A DNA stretch of 27,757 nucleotides from Nitrososphaerota archaeon. GTDB lineage: Archaea > Thermoproteota > Nitrososphaeria > Nitrososphaerales > Nitrosopumilaceae. Made by a program: the position numbers and the translations under genes. Of the stretch, positions 1-7,380 are shown one piece after another (within the stretch, counting starts at the first letter, position 1; every line of letters starts with the position of its first letter). Below the pieces are notes generated by a model. It ran no database searches, was not told the origin of the DNA, and saw only the letters and a list, made by a program, of their open reading frames with translations. The DNA lies in NCBI GenBank assembly GCA_022564385.1, contig JADFLN010000007.1, positions 1 through 27,757 of the forward strand, read 5' to 3'.

Positions 1-182
1 ATGATAATCACAAAATCAAAGGGTATGTTGGTGTGAGAACTCCAATTACTGAACTGATGGTAATGACAGGCATTGAAGGTGCATGTCGTGACATGGAAGC
101 AGGCAAACCAGTCAAAGCACATCTAAAGAAAGTTGTTGAAAAACTACGAACAGGAGACTATCAAATCACTGACAACGTTTGA
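1..182 (+). CDS. C-terminal end of an unidentified protein (5' end outside window)
   Basis: An open frame entering from the left edge (codons in phase with position 3) ends at a TGA at 180-182 and gives the last 59 or so residues of a protein. The piece is hydrophilic and basic, with a GVRTPITELMVMTG stretch and a helical, lysine-rich end. It has no cysteine cluster or transmembrane segment. The next gene starts three bases after the stop, so the two are very probably co-transcribed and may work together, which would suggest a redox partner. I do not recognise the family from this fragment. Confidence 0.6.
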   Translation, partial: DNHKIKGYVGVRTPITELMVMTGIEGACRDMEAGKPVKAHLKKVVEKLRTGDYQITDNV

Positions 183-185
183 GCA

Positions 186-866
186 ATGGTTACCACAATT
201 AACGTGCCAATTGTTCAAAGATGTCAACTCCAAGAAGGAATACTTGAAGTCACTTGCAAGCTACATGGGAATGAATTTCCATATAAAGCTGGGCAGAATA
301 TCCAAGTTACCCTACCCTCTCTTCTTTTTAATGATCCTAAAGGAAAAACTAGAACATTTAACATTCTTTCATCACCAAATAATTCTGAATACATCTCATT
401 TGCATTTTTCATGTCGGACAGTGGATTTAAAAAATCAATAAGTCAAATTCCAGAAAATTCTAAAATTCAAATCAAAGGCCCCTTTGGCTTATTCACATTA
501 CCAAATGATAACAAAAATCTTGTCTTTATTACAGAAGGTGTTGGTGTTATCCCAATTATTGGGATTATTTTATTTGCAACAGAAGAAAAATTAAGAAACA
601 ATATGATACTTCTTCTCTCTGGCAAAAAAGATATTCCTTACGGTGATGATCTTGCATCTATTGAGAAAATAAATAGTAATTTATCTGTTAAAACTAAAAT
701 TGGATCTATTACCTCTTCATTTATTAAAAATAATATAAAAGATTTTAAAAATACTTTGTTTTATCTTTCTGGTACATCTGAAACCATTTCAAAAATTAAA
801 CTCATTCTTCTACAAAATGGAGTAAGCATTAGAGATTTGATGATAGAAGAGTTCATTGGATATTAG
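186..866 (+). CDS. FNR-like FAD/NAD(P)-binding oxidoreductase
   Basis: This 226-residue protein has the two-domain layout of the ferredoxin-NADP reductase superfamily. The FAD half carries RTFNILSS (residues 56-62, the RxYS-type flavin motif) and GPFG (98-101). The nucleotide half carries TEGVGVIPI (116-124, in the place of AGGxGITP), YLSGTSE (193-199, in the place of YxCGP) and a C-terminal EEFIGY. The family moves electrons between NAD(P)H and an iron-sulfur or flavin partner. The closest textbook member would be PyrK or a similar electron-transfer subunit. However, there is no C-terminal cysteine cluster for a [2Fe-2S] centre and the pyrophosphate loop is degenerate, so the partner and direction are unknown. 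It starts at ATG three bases after the upstream stop. Confidence 0.75.
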   Translation: MVTTINVPIVQRCQLQEGILEVTCKLHGNEFPYKAGQNIQVTLPSLLFNDPKGKTRTFNILSSPNNSEYISFAFFMSDSGFKKSISQIPENSKIQIKGPFGLFTLPNDNKNLVFITEGVGVIPIIGIILFATEEKLRNNMILLLSGKKDIPYGDDLASIEKINSNLSVKTKIGSITSSFIKNNIKDFKNTLFYLSGTSETISKIKLILLQNGVSIRDLMIEEFIGY

Positions 867-898
867 TCCAGATAAAACAATATCGGTTTGATCATTTT

Positions 899-906
899 AA
901 ACAAAC
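899..906 (+). promoter_or_regulatory. AAACAAAC element upstream of cheW
   Basis: AAACAAAC sits 36 nt before the cheW ATG. The same or a one-base-different octamer (GAACAAAC) lies 33-36 nt before four other genes in the window (10249, 19304 on the minus strand, 20681 on the minus strand, and the 21031 GTG), which suggests a promoter element. Whether it is a BRE-like box, part of a TATA region or an activator site cannot be told from sequence alone. Confidence 0.4.
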
Positions 907-942
907 TAACAATTATCTTCTTTTTATTTTATTACTTATTTA

Positions 943-1575
943 ATGTCAACAGAAACAATAATGAGCGATATGATACAGGTAGTGACCTTTACTATTACAG
1001 ACAAATTAACAAAGAAAGGTAATTATGCTGTACCAATTGATAATGTCAAAGAAATAAAAATTGTAGATACTATCACAAAAATACCCAAATCGAAATCTTA
1101 TGTAAAAGGAATCATGAATCTGAGAGGAAAAATTATTCCAATTATAGATGTAAATGATAAAATTGGTGCACTTTCATCTACAAACGTAGACAGTTCAAAA
1201 CAAAGAATCCTAGTAGCAGATGTTAATGGTTCACTTACTGGACTATTGGTTGATGAGGTAAATGAAGTAATGCGGTTCCCAATAAAAGATATTGAACCTG
1301 TTCCTACAGGTGCATTTGAAAATGATACCTTCATCCGAGGAATAGTTAATGTTAAAGATAAAATAATTATTCTTCTTGATATTGCCAAGTTCCTTGAGGG
1401 TGCTGATTTTATTAAAGAATCAATATCTACAACCACAGAAACAACACCTGAATCTACCACAGAAACAACACCTGAATCTACCACCGAAACAACACCCGAA
1501 TCCCAATCAACTGAAAATGATGAAGGTATACTGCCTGAAATCGATGAAGTAATCAAACAAGAAACACAAAATTAG
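943..1575 (+). CDS. cheW: CheW chemotaxis coupling protein with repetitive acidic tail
   Basis: Residues 10-155 form a CheW domain, the adaptor that links chemoreceptors to the CheA kinase. Its landmarks are YAVPIDNVKEI near the start, KGIMNLRGKIIPIIDV in the middle, and FIRGIVNVKDKIIILLDI at the end. The ATG at 943 gives a short N-terminal extension, and an internal ATG at 961 is an alternative start. After the domain comes an unusual tail with three exact eight-residue repeats (TTETTPES, residues 164-187) followed by a short acidic segment, making the protein about 50 residues longer than a minimal CheW. It is first in the chemotaxis cluster, behind a 76-nt gap with a candidate promoter element and followed by a possible terminator, so it may be transcribed alone. 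Confidence 0.92.
   Translation: MSTETIMSDMIQVVTFTITDKLTKKGNYAVPIDNVKEIKIVDTITKIPKSKSYVKGIMNLRGKIIPIIDVNDKIGALSSTNVDSSKQRILVADVNGSLTGLLVDEVNEVMRFPIKDIEPVPTGAFENDTFIRGIVNVKDKIIILLDIAKFLEGADFIKESISTTTETTPESTTETTPESTTETTPESQSTENDEGILPEIDEVIKQETQN
1432..1503 (+). repeat. Three tandem 24-bp repeats inside cheW
   Basis: Three adjacent 24-nt units at 1432-1455, 1456-1479 and 1480-1503 each encode TTETTPES. The first two are identical in DNA. The third differs at three positions, all silent, so the protein repeat is kept. Such units can expand or contract by slippage. Confidence 0.95.
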
Positions 1576-1610
1576 AGATTATCTCAATATGCTGAGGTTA
1601 CTCTATTTTT
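1573..1610 (+). terminator. Possible hairpin plus T-tract after cheW
   Basis: Beginning at the cheW stop codon, TAGAG...CTCA (1573-1586) can pair with TGAG...CTCTA (1593-1605). This makes a 5-bp plus 4-bp stem with an internal loop, followed by five Ts and a second T-run at 1615-1619. T-runs are the main terminator signal in archaea, and the hairpin may be incidental. Confidence 0.35.
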
Positions 1611-1688
1611 GATATTTTTCCATTTTGGCAATCAAAGTTGATAATTTTTACCATTATTCTTAATTCATTAGTAATGTAATGTCTTGTA

Positions 1689-1940
1689 GTGATACCAATA
1701 TACCGATCTGATCTTAATTCAATGTGGGATAAAATTGATCTTAGATCAAAAGAAGATGTTGAAAAAGAAGGAAATATGTGGGGGTTGCAATATCTGGAAG
1801 GATTAATTGATGAATTAGTTGAATTAAAAATTAAAACAAAAAAAGAAAATAATCCTATCTTATATAATCAATTACAAACTTCATTAATGAGAGCCCATGA
1901 AATTCAAAGCGAATTAAATGAAAAACTAAAGAATCATTAA
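1689..1940 (+). CDS. Small hypothetical protein in the chemotaxis cluster
   Basis: This 83-residue, highly charged, probably all-helical protein has no membrane segment or cysteine. The frame opens with GTG at 1689; an in-frame ATG at 1722 would give a 72-residue form. The N-terminal part contains SMWDKIDLRSKED and EGNMWGLQYLEGLIDELVELK, which reads as two amphipathic helices, with a third towards the end. It lies between cheW and cheB with gaps of about 110-125 nt on each side and in the same direction. I do not recognise the family. A small adaptor or regulator of the array is a guess based only on position. Confidence 0.65.
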   Translation: MIPIYRSDLNSMWDKIDLRSKEDVEKEGNMWGLQYLEGLIDELVELKIKTKKENNPILYNQLQTSLMRAHEIQSELNEKLKNH

Positions 1941-2066
1941 TTTTATTTTCTAGTTTGTTCGACATGCACACACATTAAATTATTATTGCTTTCTTTGTTT
2001 AAAAACTATGATTCTTTTTGTTATTGAAAAATCTACAATATTTGTTCAAGGAGATATTGAATCCCC

Positions 2067-3122
2067 ATGTTAGAACAACAATTACAACCAATCAAAGTAT
2101 GTATAGTAAATGATTCAAATCTAATGCGAAAATATTTATCTAATTTAATCTCCATTGATGGGATTGATGTAATTTCAACAGCAATTGATGGTGTGGATGC
2201 ATTATCTAAAATTTCTGTAAAACAACCTGACGTGATTTTGTTGGATTTGGAAATGCCAAAAATGGATGGTTTGACATTCATTGATGAAATGATAAAGTCT
2301 GGAATATTGTTCCCAACTATAGTGGTAAGTAATTTTTCACAAAATGGCTCAAAATTAGTTTTGGATGCATTAGAAAATGGTGCAGTTGATTTCGTTCTTA
2401 TTCCGTCTGACTCTAAAGATAATAAAAAACTTCAAGATAATTTAATTACAAAAATTAAAATCGCTTATAAATCTGACCCAATACAATTAATTCAAGATAG
2501 TATTAATTCCCTTAGACCTCCACGAAAAATTACTCCGAGAATTGATGCCTCTGAACGATTAGTTGTGATTGGTTCTTCTACCGGTGGCCCTGCAACAGTT
2601 CAAAAAGTTTTAAGTGATTTACCTCTTGACATTCCTGCAGGAATCTTACTTGTCCAACATATGCCTAAAGGGTTTACAGCACCATTTGCTGCTAGACTGT
2701 CCAAAAATTCTGGATTTGTAGTTAAAGAAGCAAAGGAAGGTGATTTAATTATGGATGGTGAAATTCTGATTGCCCCTGGAGATTATCACATGGTTGTACA
2801 ACCCAATAGGAAAATCCATCTTGATTCAAGCGATAAAAGATTTGGTGTTAGGCCCTCTGTAAATATGACTATGATTTCTGCATCTGAAGTTTATGGTGCA
2901 AGTTTAGTGGGTGTAATTCTTACTGGGATGGGACATGATGGTGGATTTGGAATGAAGTTAATTAAAAAAAGAGGTGGGCATACGATAGTGCAAGATAAAA
3001 AAACAAGTATAATTTTTGGGATGCCACAATCTGTAATTGATCTTAATGCTGCTGATCATATTTTGAGCTTAGACAAAATCTCTGCAAAAATTTCTAAGGA
3101 GGTACAAAATCTTGTCAGATAA
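2067..3122 (+). CDS. cheB: CheB receptor methylesterase with atypical receiver domain
   Basis: CheB removes methyl groups from (or deamidates) chemoreceptors during adaptation. Residues 9-130 are a receiver domain with the phospho-acceptor Asp60 (LLDLEMPKMDG). Residues 163-350 are the esterase, with the catalytic triad visible as Ser171 (GSSTGG), His198 (QHMPKGF) and Asp291 (GMGHDGG). The receiver is odd: the acidic pair is Asn15-Asp16 rather than Asp-Asp, and the invariant lysine near the end of the domain is Ile112 (FVLIPS where FVxKPS is usual). The esterase looks intact. An AAGGAG-like sequence precedes the ATG. The 3' end overlaps the start of cheA by 11 nt, so the two are translationally coupled. 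Confidence 0.93.
   Translation: MLEQQLQPIKVCIVNDSNLMRKYLSNLISIDGIDVISTAIDGVDALSKISVKQPDVILLDLEMPKMDGLTFIDEMIKSGILFPTIVVSNFSQNGSKLVLDALENGAVDFVLIPSDSKDNKKLQDNLITKIKIAYKSDPIQLIQDSINSLRPPRKITPRIDASERLVVIGSSTGGPATVQKVLSDLPLDIPAGILLVQHMPKGFTAPFAARLSKNSGFVVKEAKEGDLIMDGEILIAPGDYHMVVQPNRKIHLDSSDKRFGVRPSVNMTMISASEVYGASLVGVILTGMGHDGGFGMKLIKKRGGHTIVQDKKTSIIFGMPQSVIDLNAADHILSLDKISAKISKEVQNLVR
3096..3103 (+). promoter_or_regulatory. Strong ribosome binding site fixing the cheA TTG start
   Basis: AAGGAGGT inside the end of cheB lies 8 nt before the TTG at 3112. It is the best Shine-Dalgarno match in the window, which supports the non-ATG start and the cheB-cheA overlap. Confidence 0.75.
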
Positions 3123-4665
3123 CAACTATCGTGAAATGTATGTATCTGAAGCATTAGAACATGTTGAATTGATAAATCAAACTCTTTTACAACTAGAAGA
3201 ACAGCCTGAAAATAGATCTTATCTAGATCAAGTATTTCGTTCAGCACACACAATCAAAGGTATGGCATCAACAATGGGGTATGATGAGACAAGAGAACTA
3301 TGTAAAAATATTGAAAATATATTTGATAATATTAGAAACGGTGATGAAAAATTAACGCATCATCTTACTAGTGCACTTTTTGTATGTGTTGATCTTTTAG
3401 AACAGATGATATCTGATGAAAAATTAAGAGTTGATTTGATACCATACTTGAAAAAATTAGAAAATCCTGAAGATGAAGTTGAAGATCTCCATGTACGTGA
3501 ATCTGTTGTAACAATGGTATCTCCTACTATTAGAGTCAAAATGGCAGATCTTGATTCTTTGGTAAATTTAGTTGGAGAACTGTTGATATCTAAAATGCGA
3601 TTAGAACAAACAATTCAAGAAGAAAATTTAGATGAATCAAAAAAAGTAATGACAGACGTAAATCGTTTGATCAGTGATTTACAATATCAATCTATGCAGA
3701 TACGACTTGTTCCACTTGATCAAGTTTTCAGTAGATTTAGTAGAACTGTACGTGATATATCACAAAAACTTGCAAAGAAAATCAAATTGAACATGAATGG
3801 ATCTGGAATTGAACTTGATAGAAGTGTTTTAGATTCTATTACTGATCCACTTTTACATATTTTGAGAAATTGTGTAGATCATGGTATTGAATCTACTGAA
3901 GAACGAATGAAATGTGGAAAACCTGAAATAGGAAACATTACACTTACTGCTTCAAGAAAGGGTGAGAATATCGTTATTACAATAGTTGATGATGGAAAGG
4001 GCATTGATTCAGAGAAAGTAAAAGAAAAAGCAGTAGATAACGGAATTATTACTCAAGAGGAAGCAAACAAAATGTCTCATCAAGATGCAATTCAACTGAT
4101 TAAATCTGCTGGATTATCTACTGCAAAAGAAGTAACTGATGTTTCAGGACGAGGAGTTGGAATGGATGTAGTGATGTCTCAGGTAGAACATGTTGGTGGG
4201 TCTGTCAAGATTACTAGTGAAAAAGGAAATGGTACCACCATAGTACTATCTTTACCATTGAGTCTTTCAATTATTAAAGGTCTATTAGTGGTTGTGGCTG
4301 GGCAACGATTTGTACTTCCTTTATCCAACATAATTACTACACTTAAAGTAAAACCTGTAGATATATTTTCATTACATGGAATTGAGGTAATTAAACTTCA
4401 AGAAAGAATCATACCTTTGATTCAACTAGGCAAATTTCTAGAAATTGAAAATAAAGAATCAGACACTTCAAAATCTATAACTATTATAGTAATTGAAAAC
4501 GACGGAAAAGAACATGGACTTATAGTTGATAACTTTGAGAGAAATCAAGACATTGTAATTAAAAAACTGGATAAAAACGAATCTTCAAATTTGTTTTCAA
4601 ATGCAACAATACTCCCAAGTGGACAGGTAGCATTAGTGATTGATCCATCCCTGATAATCCCTTAG
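3112..4665 (+). CDS. cheA: CheA chemotaxis histidine kinase lacking the P2 domain
   Basis: CheA phosphorylates CheY and CheB in response to receptors. The HPt (P1) domain spans residues 1-110, with the phosphorylated His46 in SAHTIKGMAS. The dimerisation domain P3 starts at about 140 (VNLVGELLISKMRLEQ). The kinase domain P4 follows at about 205-385, with N box LLHILRNCVDHGIES, G1 VDDGKGID and G2 GRGVGMDVV. The CheW-like P5 domain runs from about 390 to 517. Between P1 and P3 there are only about 25-30 residues, so the P2 domain that normally docks CheY and CheB is missing, and the total of 517 residues is short for the family. It starts at TTG behind a strong ribosome site. Confidence 0.94.
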   Translation: MSDNNYREMYVSEALEHVELINQTLLQLEEQPENRSYLDQVFRSAHTIKGMASTMGYDETRELCKNIENIFDNIRNGDEKLTHHLTSALFVCVDLLEQMISDEKLRVDLIPYLKKLENPEDEVEDLHVRESVVTMVSPTIRVKMADLDSLVNLVGELLISKMRLEQTIQEENLDESKKVMTDVNRLISDLQYQSMQIRLVPLDQVFSRFSRTVRDISQKLAKKIKLNMNGSGIELDRSVLDSITDPLLHILRNCVDHGIESTEERMKCGKPEIGNITLTASRKGENIVITIVDDGKGIDSEKVKEKAVDNGIITQEEANKMSHQDAIQLIKSAGLSTAKEVTDVSGRGVGMDVVMSQVEHVGGSVKITSEKGNGTTIVLSLPLSLSIIKGLLVVVAGQRFVLPLSNIITTLKVKPVDIFSLHGIEVIKLQERIIPLIQLGKFLEIENKESDTSKSITIIVIENDGKEHGLIVDNFERNQDIVIKKLDKNESSNLFSNATILPSGQVALVIDPSLIIP

Positions 4666-4673
4666 GTGATTTA

Positions 4674-5483
4674 ATGAACTTAGAAGGTACAGAAATTCAA
4701 AAATTAACTGGGGCTTTTGATGATTTCATTACAAAAAAAACATCTAATGCATTATCTATTCTACTAAATGAACCAATTGAGCACAAGTTAACTATGTTTG
4801 AAAATAGTGTAAATTCTACTGAAAATGGTTGTTTACCAACGAGTGAAATCAAAATGTGTTCAGTTCGATTAAACTGTAAAGGTGATCTTCACATTGAATT
4901 ATTGTATACTACAAAATTACTTGATGGACTGAGAATTGCATCCAAATTGATTGGTGCGGAGGTTCATGAAATTGATGAGATGGGCACATCTGCTTTACAA
5001 GAAGTTGCCAATATTTTGACTGGTTCTTTCTTTAATGCTTTGTCTGAAAACACCGGATTTTGTGTTAATCTTTCTACACCTGTATTTAAAGAGGGGGAAT
5101 TACAAGATTTGCTCTTAGAACCCCTATGTGCTGTTGTGAATCCTACAAAAGATGCCATAATCACTGATGTTTGCTTACGTGGAAAAAACACTGGAATTGA
5201 AATCCATATGTTAATTATTCAACATCCTGAACATGCAAGAAAACTAATTTCTCGTAAAGAGGGAAACTCTAAAGGAATTGAATATGAACATTCTTCTAAT
5301 AGTAGTTTGTTGGGAAATAAAAATTCTGCGATTGATGATTTGTTAGCTGATTTTGATCATGAAGTACTTTCTTCTAAAGGAAACTCTGAAATTGATTCAT
5401 TATTGAATGATTCATCTATGCAAAATGATACAAATAATTCTGAAATTGATTCATTATTAAAAAAAGTAATAGGGAATAATTAA
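4674..5483 (+). CDS. cheC: CheC-family CheY-P phosphatase with EIDxLL repeat tail
   Basis: CheC proteins dephosphorylate CheY-P and bind CheD. The catalytic signature (D/S)x3Ex2Nx22P of the CheC/CheX/FliY family is complete once, at Ser106, Glu110, Asn113 and Pro136. The equivalent N-terminal helix (LTGAFDDFITKKTSNALSIL) lacks the Glu/Asn pair, so only one of the two usual sites is active. After the domain, at about residue 200, comes a hydrophilic tail with three spaced motifs: AIDDLL (219-224), EIDSLL (239-244) and EIDSLL (257-262). These resemble the N-terminal CheY-binding peptide of bacterial FliM and FliY. At 269 residues it is about 65 longer than a standard CheC. It lies 8 nt after cheA. 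Confidence 0.88.
   Translation: MNLEGTEIQKLTGAFDDFITKKTSNALSILLNEPIEHKLTMFENSVNSTENGCLPTSEIKMCSVRLNCKGDLHIELLYTTKLLDGLRIASKLIGAEVHEIDEMGTSALQEVANILTGSFFNALSENTGFCVNLSTPVFKEGELQDLLLEPLCAVVNPTKDAIITDVCLRGKNTGIEIHMLIIQHPEHARKLISRKEGNSKGIEYEHSSNSSLLGNKNSAIDDLLADFDHEVLSSKGNSEIDSLLNDSSMQNDTNNSEIDSLLKKVIGNN
5328..5459 (+). repeat. Three EIDxLL-encoding repeats in the cheC tail
   Basis: Units beginning at 5328, 5388 and 5442 each encode xIDxLL; the last two share the stretch TCTGAAATTGATTCATTATT exactly. Spacing is 20 and 18 residues. The linkers between them are rich in Ser, Asn and Asp and look disordered. Confidence 0.85.
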
Positions 5484-5485
5484 TA

Positions 5486-5995
5486 ATGCATTTAAATCAT
5501 TTAGTAGAAACTCCAAAAGATATTTCAATTCCTATGGGTGGGCTTCAAATCGCTAGTGGCAATACTATACTGAGAACTTTTGTTGGTTCTTGTGTTGCAA
5601 TATGCATATACGATACGGAAAAAAAAATTGGAGGTATGGCACATGTTATGTTGCCAAAAAATAATACTGCAAAATCTACTAAAAATACAAAACAAGAAGG
5701 AAAATATGCGGATGAAGCAATTGATGTAATAATTGAGAAACTAAACAACATGGCTCCTAATTTAAAATTACAAGCAAAGATTGCAGGTGGAGCAAAAATA
5801 TTTACTCATGAAAGTGAAACTGGAGGACTAAATATTGGGAACAACAACATTATTGAAATTCGTTTAATTTTACAAGAAAAAAAGATCCCTCTTGTTTCTC
5901 AATCAGTTGGGTCAAAAAGTGGAAGATGGGTAACATTTCATTGTAATTCTCAAAGAGTAATTGTGAAAGAAAAAGAAGGTGAAAAAATAATTTGA
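5486..5995 (+). CDS. cheD: CheD chemoreceptor glutamine deamidase
   Basis: CheD deamidates glutamines on chemoreceptors and, in organisms with CheC, forms a complex that stimulates CheC phosphatase activity. The catalytic cysteine is in GSCVAI (Cys36) and the histidine in GGMAHVMLP (His53). Their spacing of 17 matches Cys27 and His44 of the Thermotoga maritima enzyme. A later AGGAKIF and an NIGNNNI segment are typical of the fold. The length of 169 residues is normal. It begins 2 nt after the cheC stop and its own stop overlaps the cheR start, so cheC, cheD and cheR are coupled. Confidence 0.94.
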   Translation: MHLNHLVETPKDISIPMGGLQIASGNTILRTFVGSCVAICIYDTEKKIGGMAHVMLPKNNTAKSTKNTKQEGKYADEAIDVIIEKLNNMAPNLKLQAKIAGGAKIFTHESETGGLNIGNNNIIEIRLILQEKKIPLVSQSVGSKSGRWVTFHCNSQRVIVKEKEGEKII

Positions 5996-6804
5996 TGGAA
6001 CCAAAAATCATTCACAAGTTAGATCTTGTAATAAATGAAGTCAAGAAAAAAACTGGAATAAACATCCAAAATTTTAAACACGCATTCTTAGAAAGACGAA
6101 TTCTTTATAGAATGAGAAACCTTGGAATTTCAGATTATGACGAATATCTAAAATTAATATCTACTAGTTTCGATGAAGCAAAATCTCTATATGCTATATT
6201 TTCAATCAATGTGACAAAATTTTTCAGAGATCCACATGTTTGGAAAAAATTAGAACAAGATATTGTGCCAGAGCTTCTTAACAAGACCCGTTTTTCCCCA
6301 ATTCGTGCCTGGAGCTGTGGCAGTGCATCTGGTGAAGAATCGCACAGTATCTCAATATTACTAAATGAATCCCTACATGGACATAGATTTGGTTATCAAG
6401 TTTATGCAACTGATATCAGCATTGATGCCATTGATCATGCAAAAAAAGGAATTTACCAAAATGAAAATTTGATTAATGTTAGTACTCAAAGACTAAACAC
6501 TTACTTTGAAAAAAGTCTTGAAGGTACATATCAAGTAACTCCTCAAATAGGAAAACAAATTGAATATGAGGTAGTTGACATGATGAAAATTAGTGGAAAA
6601 CTTTTTGATATTATTTTCTGTAGAAATGTTCTAATCTATTATAATAAAGAAACACATGAACAAATTTTTAAAAAATTTGCTAATGTGTTAAAAAAAGATG
6701 GAATTTTAGTTCTTGGACAAGATGAATCAATGATTGGAACCGATGGAGACAACTTTTTTGATCTGATATATCCAAAAGAAAGAATATACAAAAAAATCCT
6801 ATAA
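5995..6804 (+). CDS. cheR: CheR chemoreceptor methyltransferase
   Basis: CheR transfers methyl groups from S-adenosylmethionine to receptor glutamates. Residues 1-80 are the helical N-terminal domain (FLERRILYRMRNLGI). The Rossmann-like catalytic domain follows with the SAM-binding loop WSCGSASGEESHSI, the acidic YATDIS strand, and FCRNVLIYY near the end. The RDPHVW stretch after VTKFF is the usual FFRDxxxW motif. I chose the ATG at 5995, which overlaps the cheD stop as TGATG; a TTG three bases earlier is also possible. The length of 269 residues is normal. This is the last gene before a 200-nt gap. Confidence 0.93.
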   Translation: MEPKIIHKLDLVINEVKKKTGINIQNFKHAFLERRILYRMRNLGISDYDEYLKLISTSFDEAKSLYAIFSINVTKFFRDPHVWKKLEQDIVPELLNKTRFSPIRAWSCGSASGEESHSISILLNESLHGHRFGYQVYATDISIDAIDHAKKGIYQNENLINVSTQRLNTYFEKSLEGTYQVTPQIGKQIEYEVVDMMKISGKLFDIIFCRNVLIYYNKETHEQIFKKFANVLKKDGILVLGQDESMIGTDGDNFFDLIYPKERIYKKIL

Positions 6805-6843
6805 TTTTTTAAAAATTTTAACTAAAATTTGTTTTCACATAAA

Positions 6844-6851
6844 TTTTTTTT
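6844..6851 (+). terminator. T-tract after cheR
   Basis: A run of eight Ts 40 nt after the cheR stop, following several shorter A/T runs, is a plausible archaeal terminator for the cheB-cheR transcript. There is no convincing hairpin. Confidence 0.35.
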
Positions 6852-7002
6852 CCTTGTGTATGTGTGTAATTTAAACGGACACCTAGATATTAACACACAA
6901 AAATTATACCATATATGAAAACTTTGATTATGGAATCATCAAGTATGATGATCATTAAAACTGAAGACTGTTTTACAATTTCAATCAAAGGAGATTTTTA
7001 AA

Positions 7003-7380
7003 ATGGTGAATGCTGTAAAAATTTTAGTAGCAGATGATGCATCTTTTATGCGAACTGTTCTCAAAGATATCTTGAAATCAAATGGGCTTGCATCTGATAT
7101 AATTGAAGCTTCTGATGGTGTAGAAGCTGTAAGACAATACATTCAACACAGACCTGATTTAGTAACAATGGATGTTAATATGCCCAAGGCTGATGGTATT
7201 CAGGCTCTAAAAGGAATTATGAAAGTAAATCCAAACGCTCGTGTAATAATGGTTACCTCAGTTGAACAAAAACATATTGTTCAAGATGCTATGAAATCTG
7301 GAGCAAAAGATTACATAATAAAACCATTTGATAAAGCAAATGTTGGACTGGTGTTGAATAAAGTCCTAAGTGCAAAATAG
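7003..7380 (+). CDS. cheY: CheY chemotaxis response regulator
   Basis: A single receiver domain of 125 residues with every conserved position: Asp11-Asp12, phospho-acceptor Asp57 (TMDVNMPKADG), Thr85 and Lys107 (IIKPF). CheY-P carries the signal from CheA to the motor; in archaea this goes through CheF rather than FliM, and no cheF is in the window. The ATG at 7003 has a good ribosome site, AAAGGAGAT, at 6987-6995. The gene is separated from cheR by about 200 nt and so probably has its own promoter. The cheC-like gene follows with no spacing. Confidence 0.93.
   Translation: MVNAVKILVADDASFMRTVLKDILKSNGLASDIIEASDGVEAVRQYIQHRPDLVTMDVNMPKADGIQALKGIMKVNPNARVIMVTSVEQKHIVQDAMKSGAKDYIIKPFDKANVGLVLNKVLSAK

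Noticed and set aside
133..441. 102-residue plus-strand frame
   Set aside because: It overlaps the FNR-like gene and the upstream gene tail in another phase; the FNR motifs fix the true frame.
186..866. Naming the flavoprotein pyrK
   Set aside because: It lacks the [2Fe-2S] cysteines of PyrK, and no dihydroorotate dehydrogenase can be recognised next to it.
1432..1503. Possible CRISPR-like array
   Set aside because: The 24-bp units are directly tandem without spacers and lie in frame inside cheW.
1098..1556. Minus-strand open frame with VVSVVDSG repeats
   Set aside because: It is the reverse reading of the cheW tail repeats; the plus-strand CheW motifs are clear and the minus frame has no start context.
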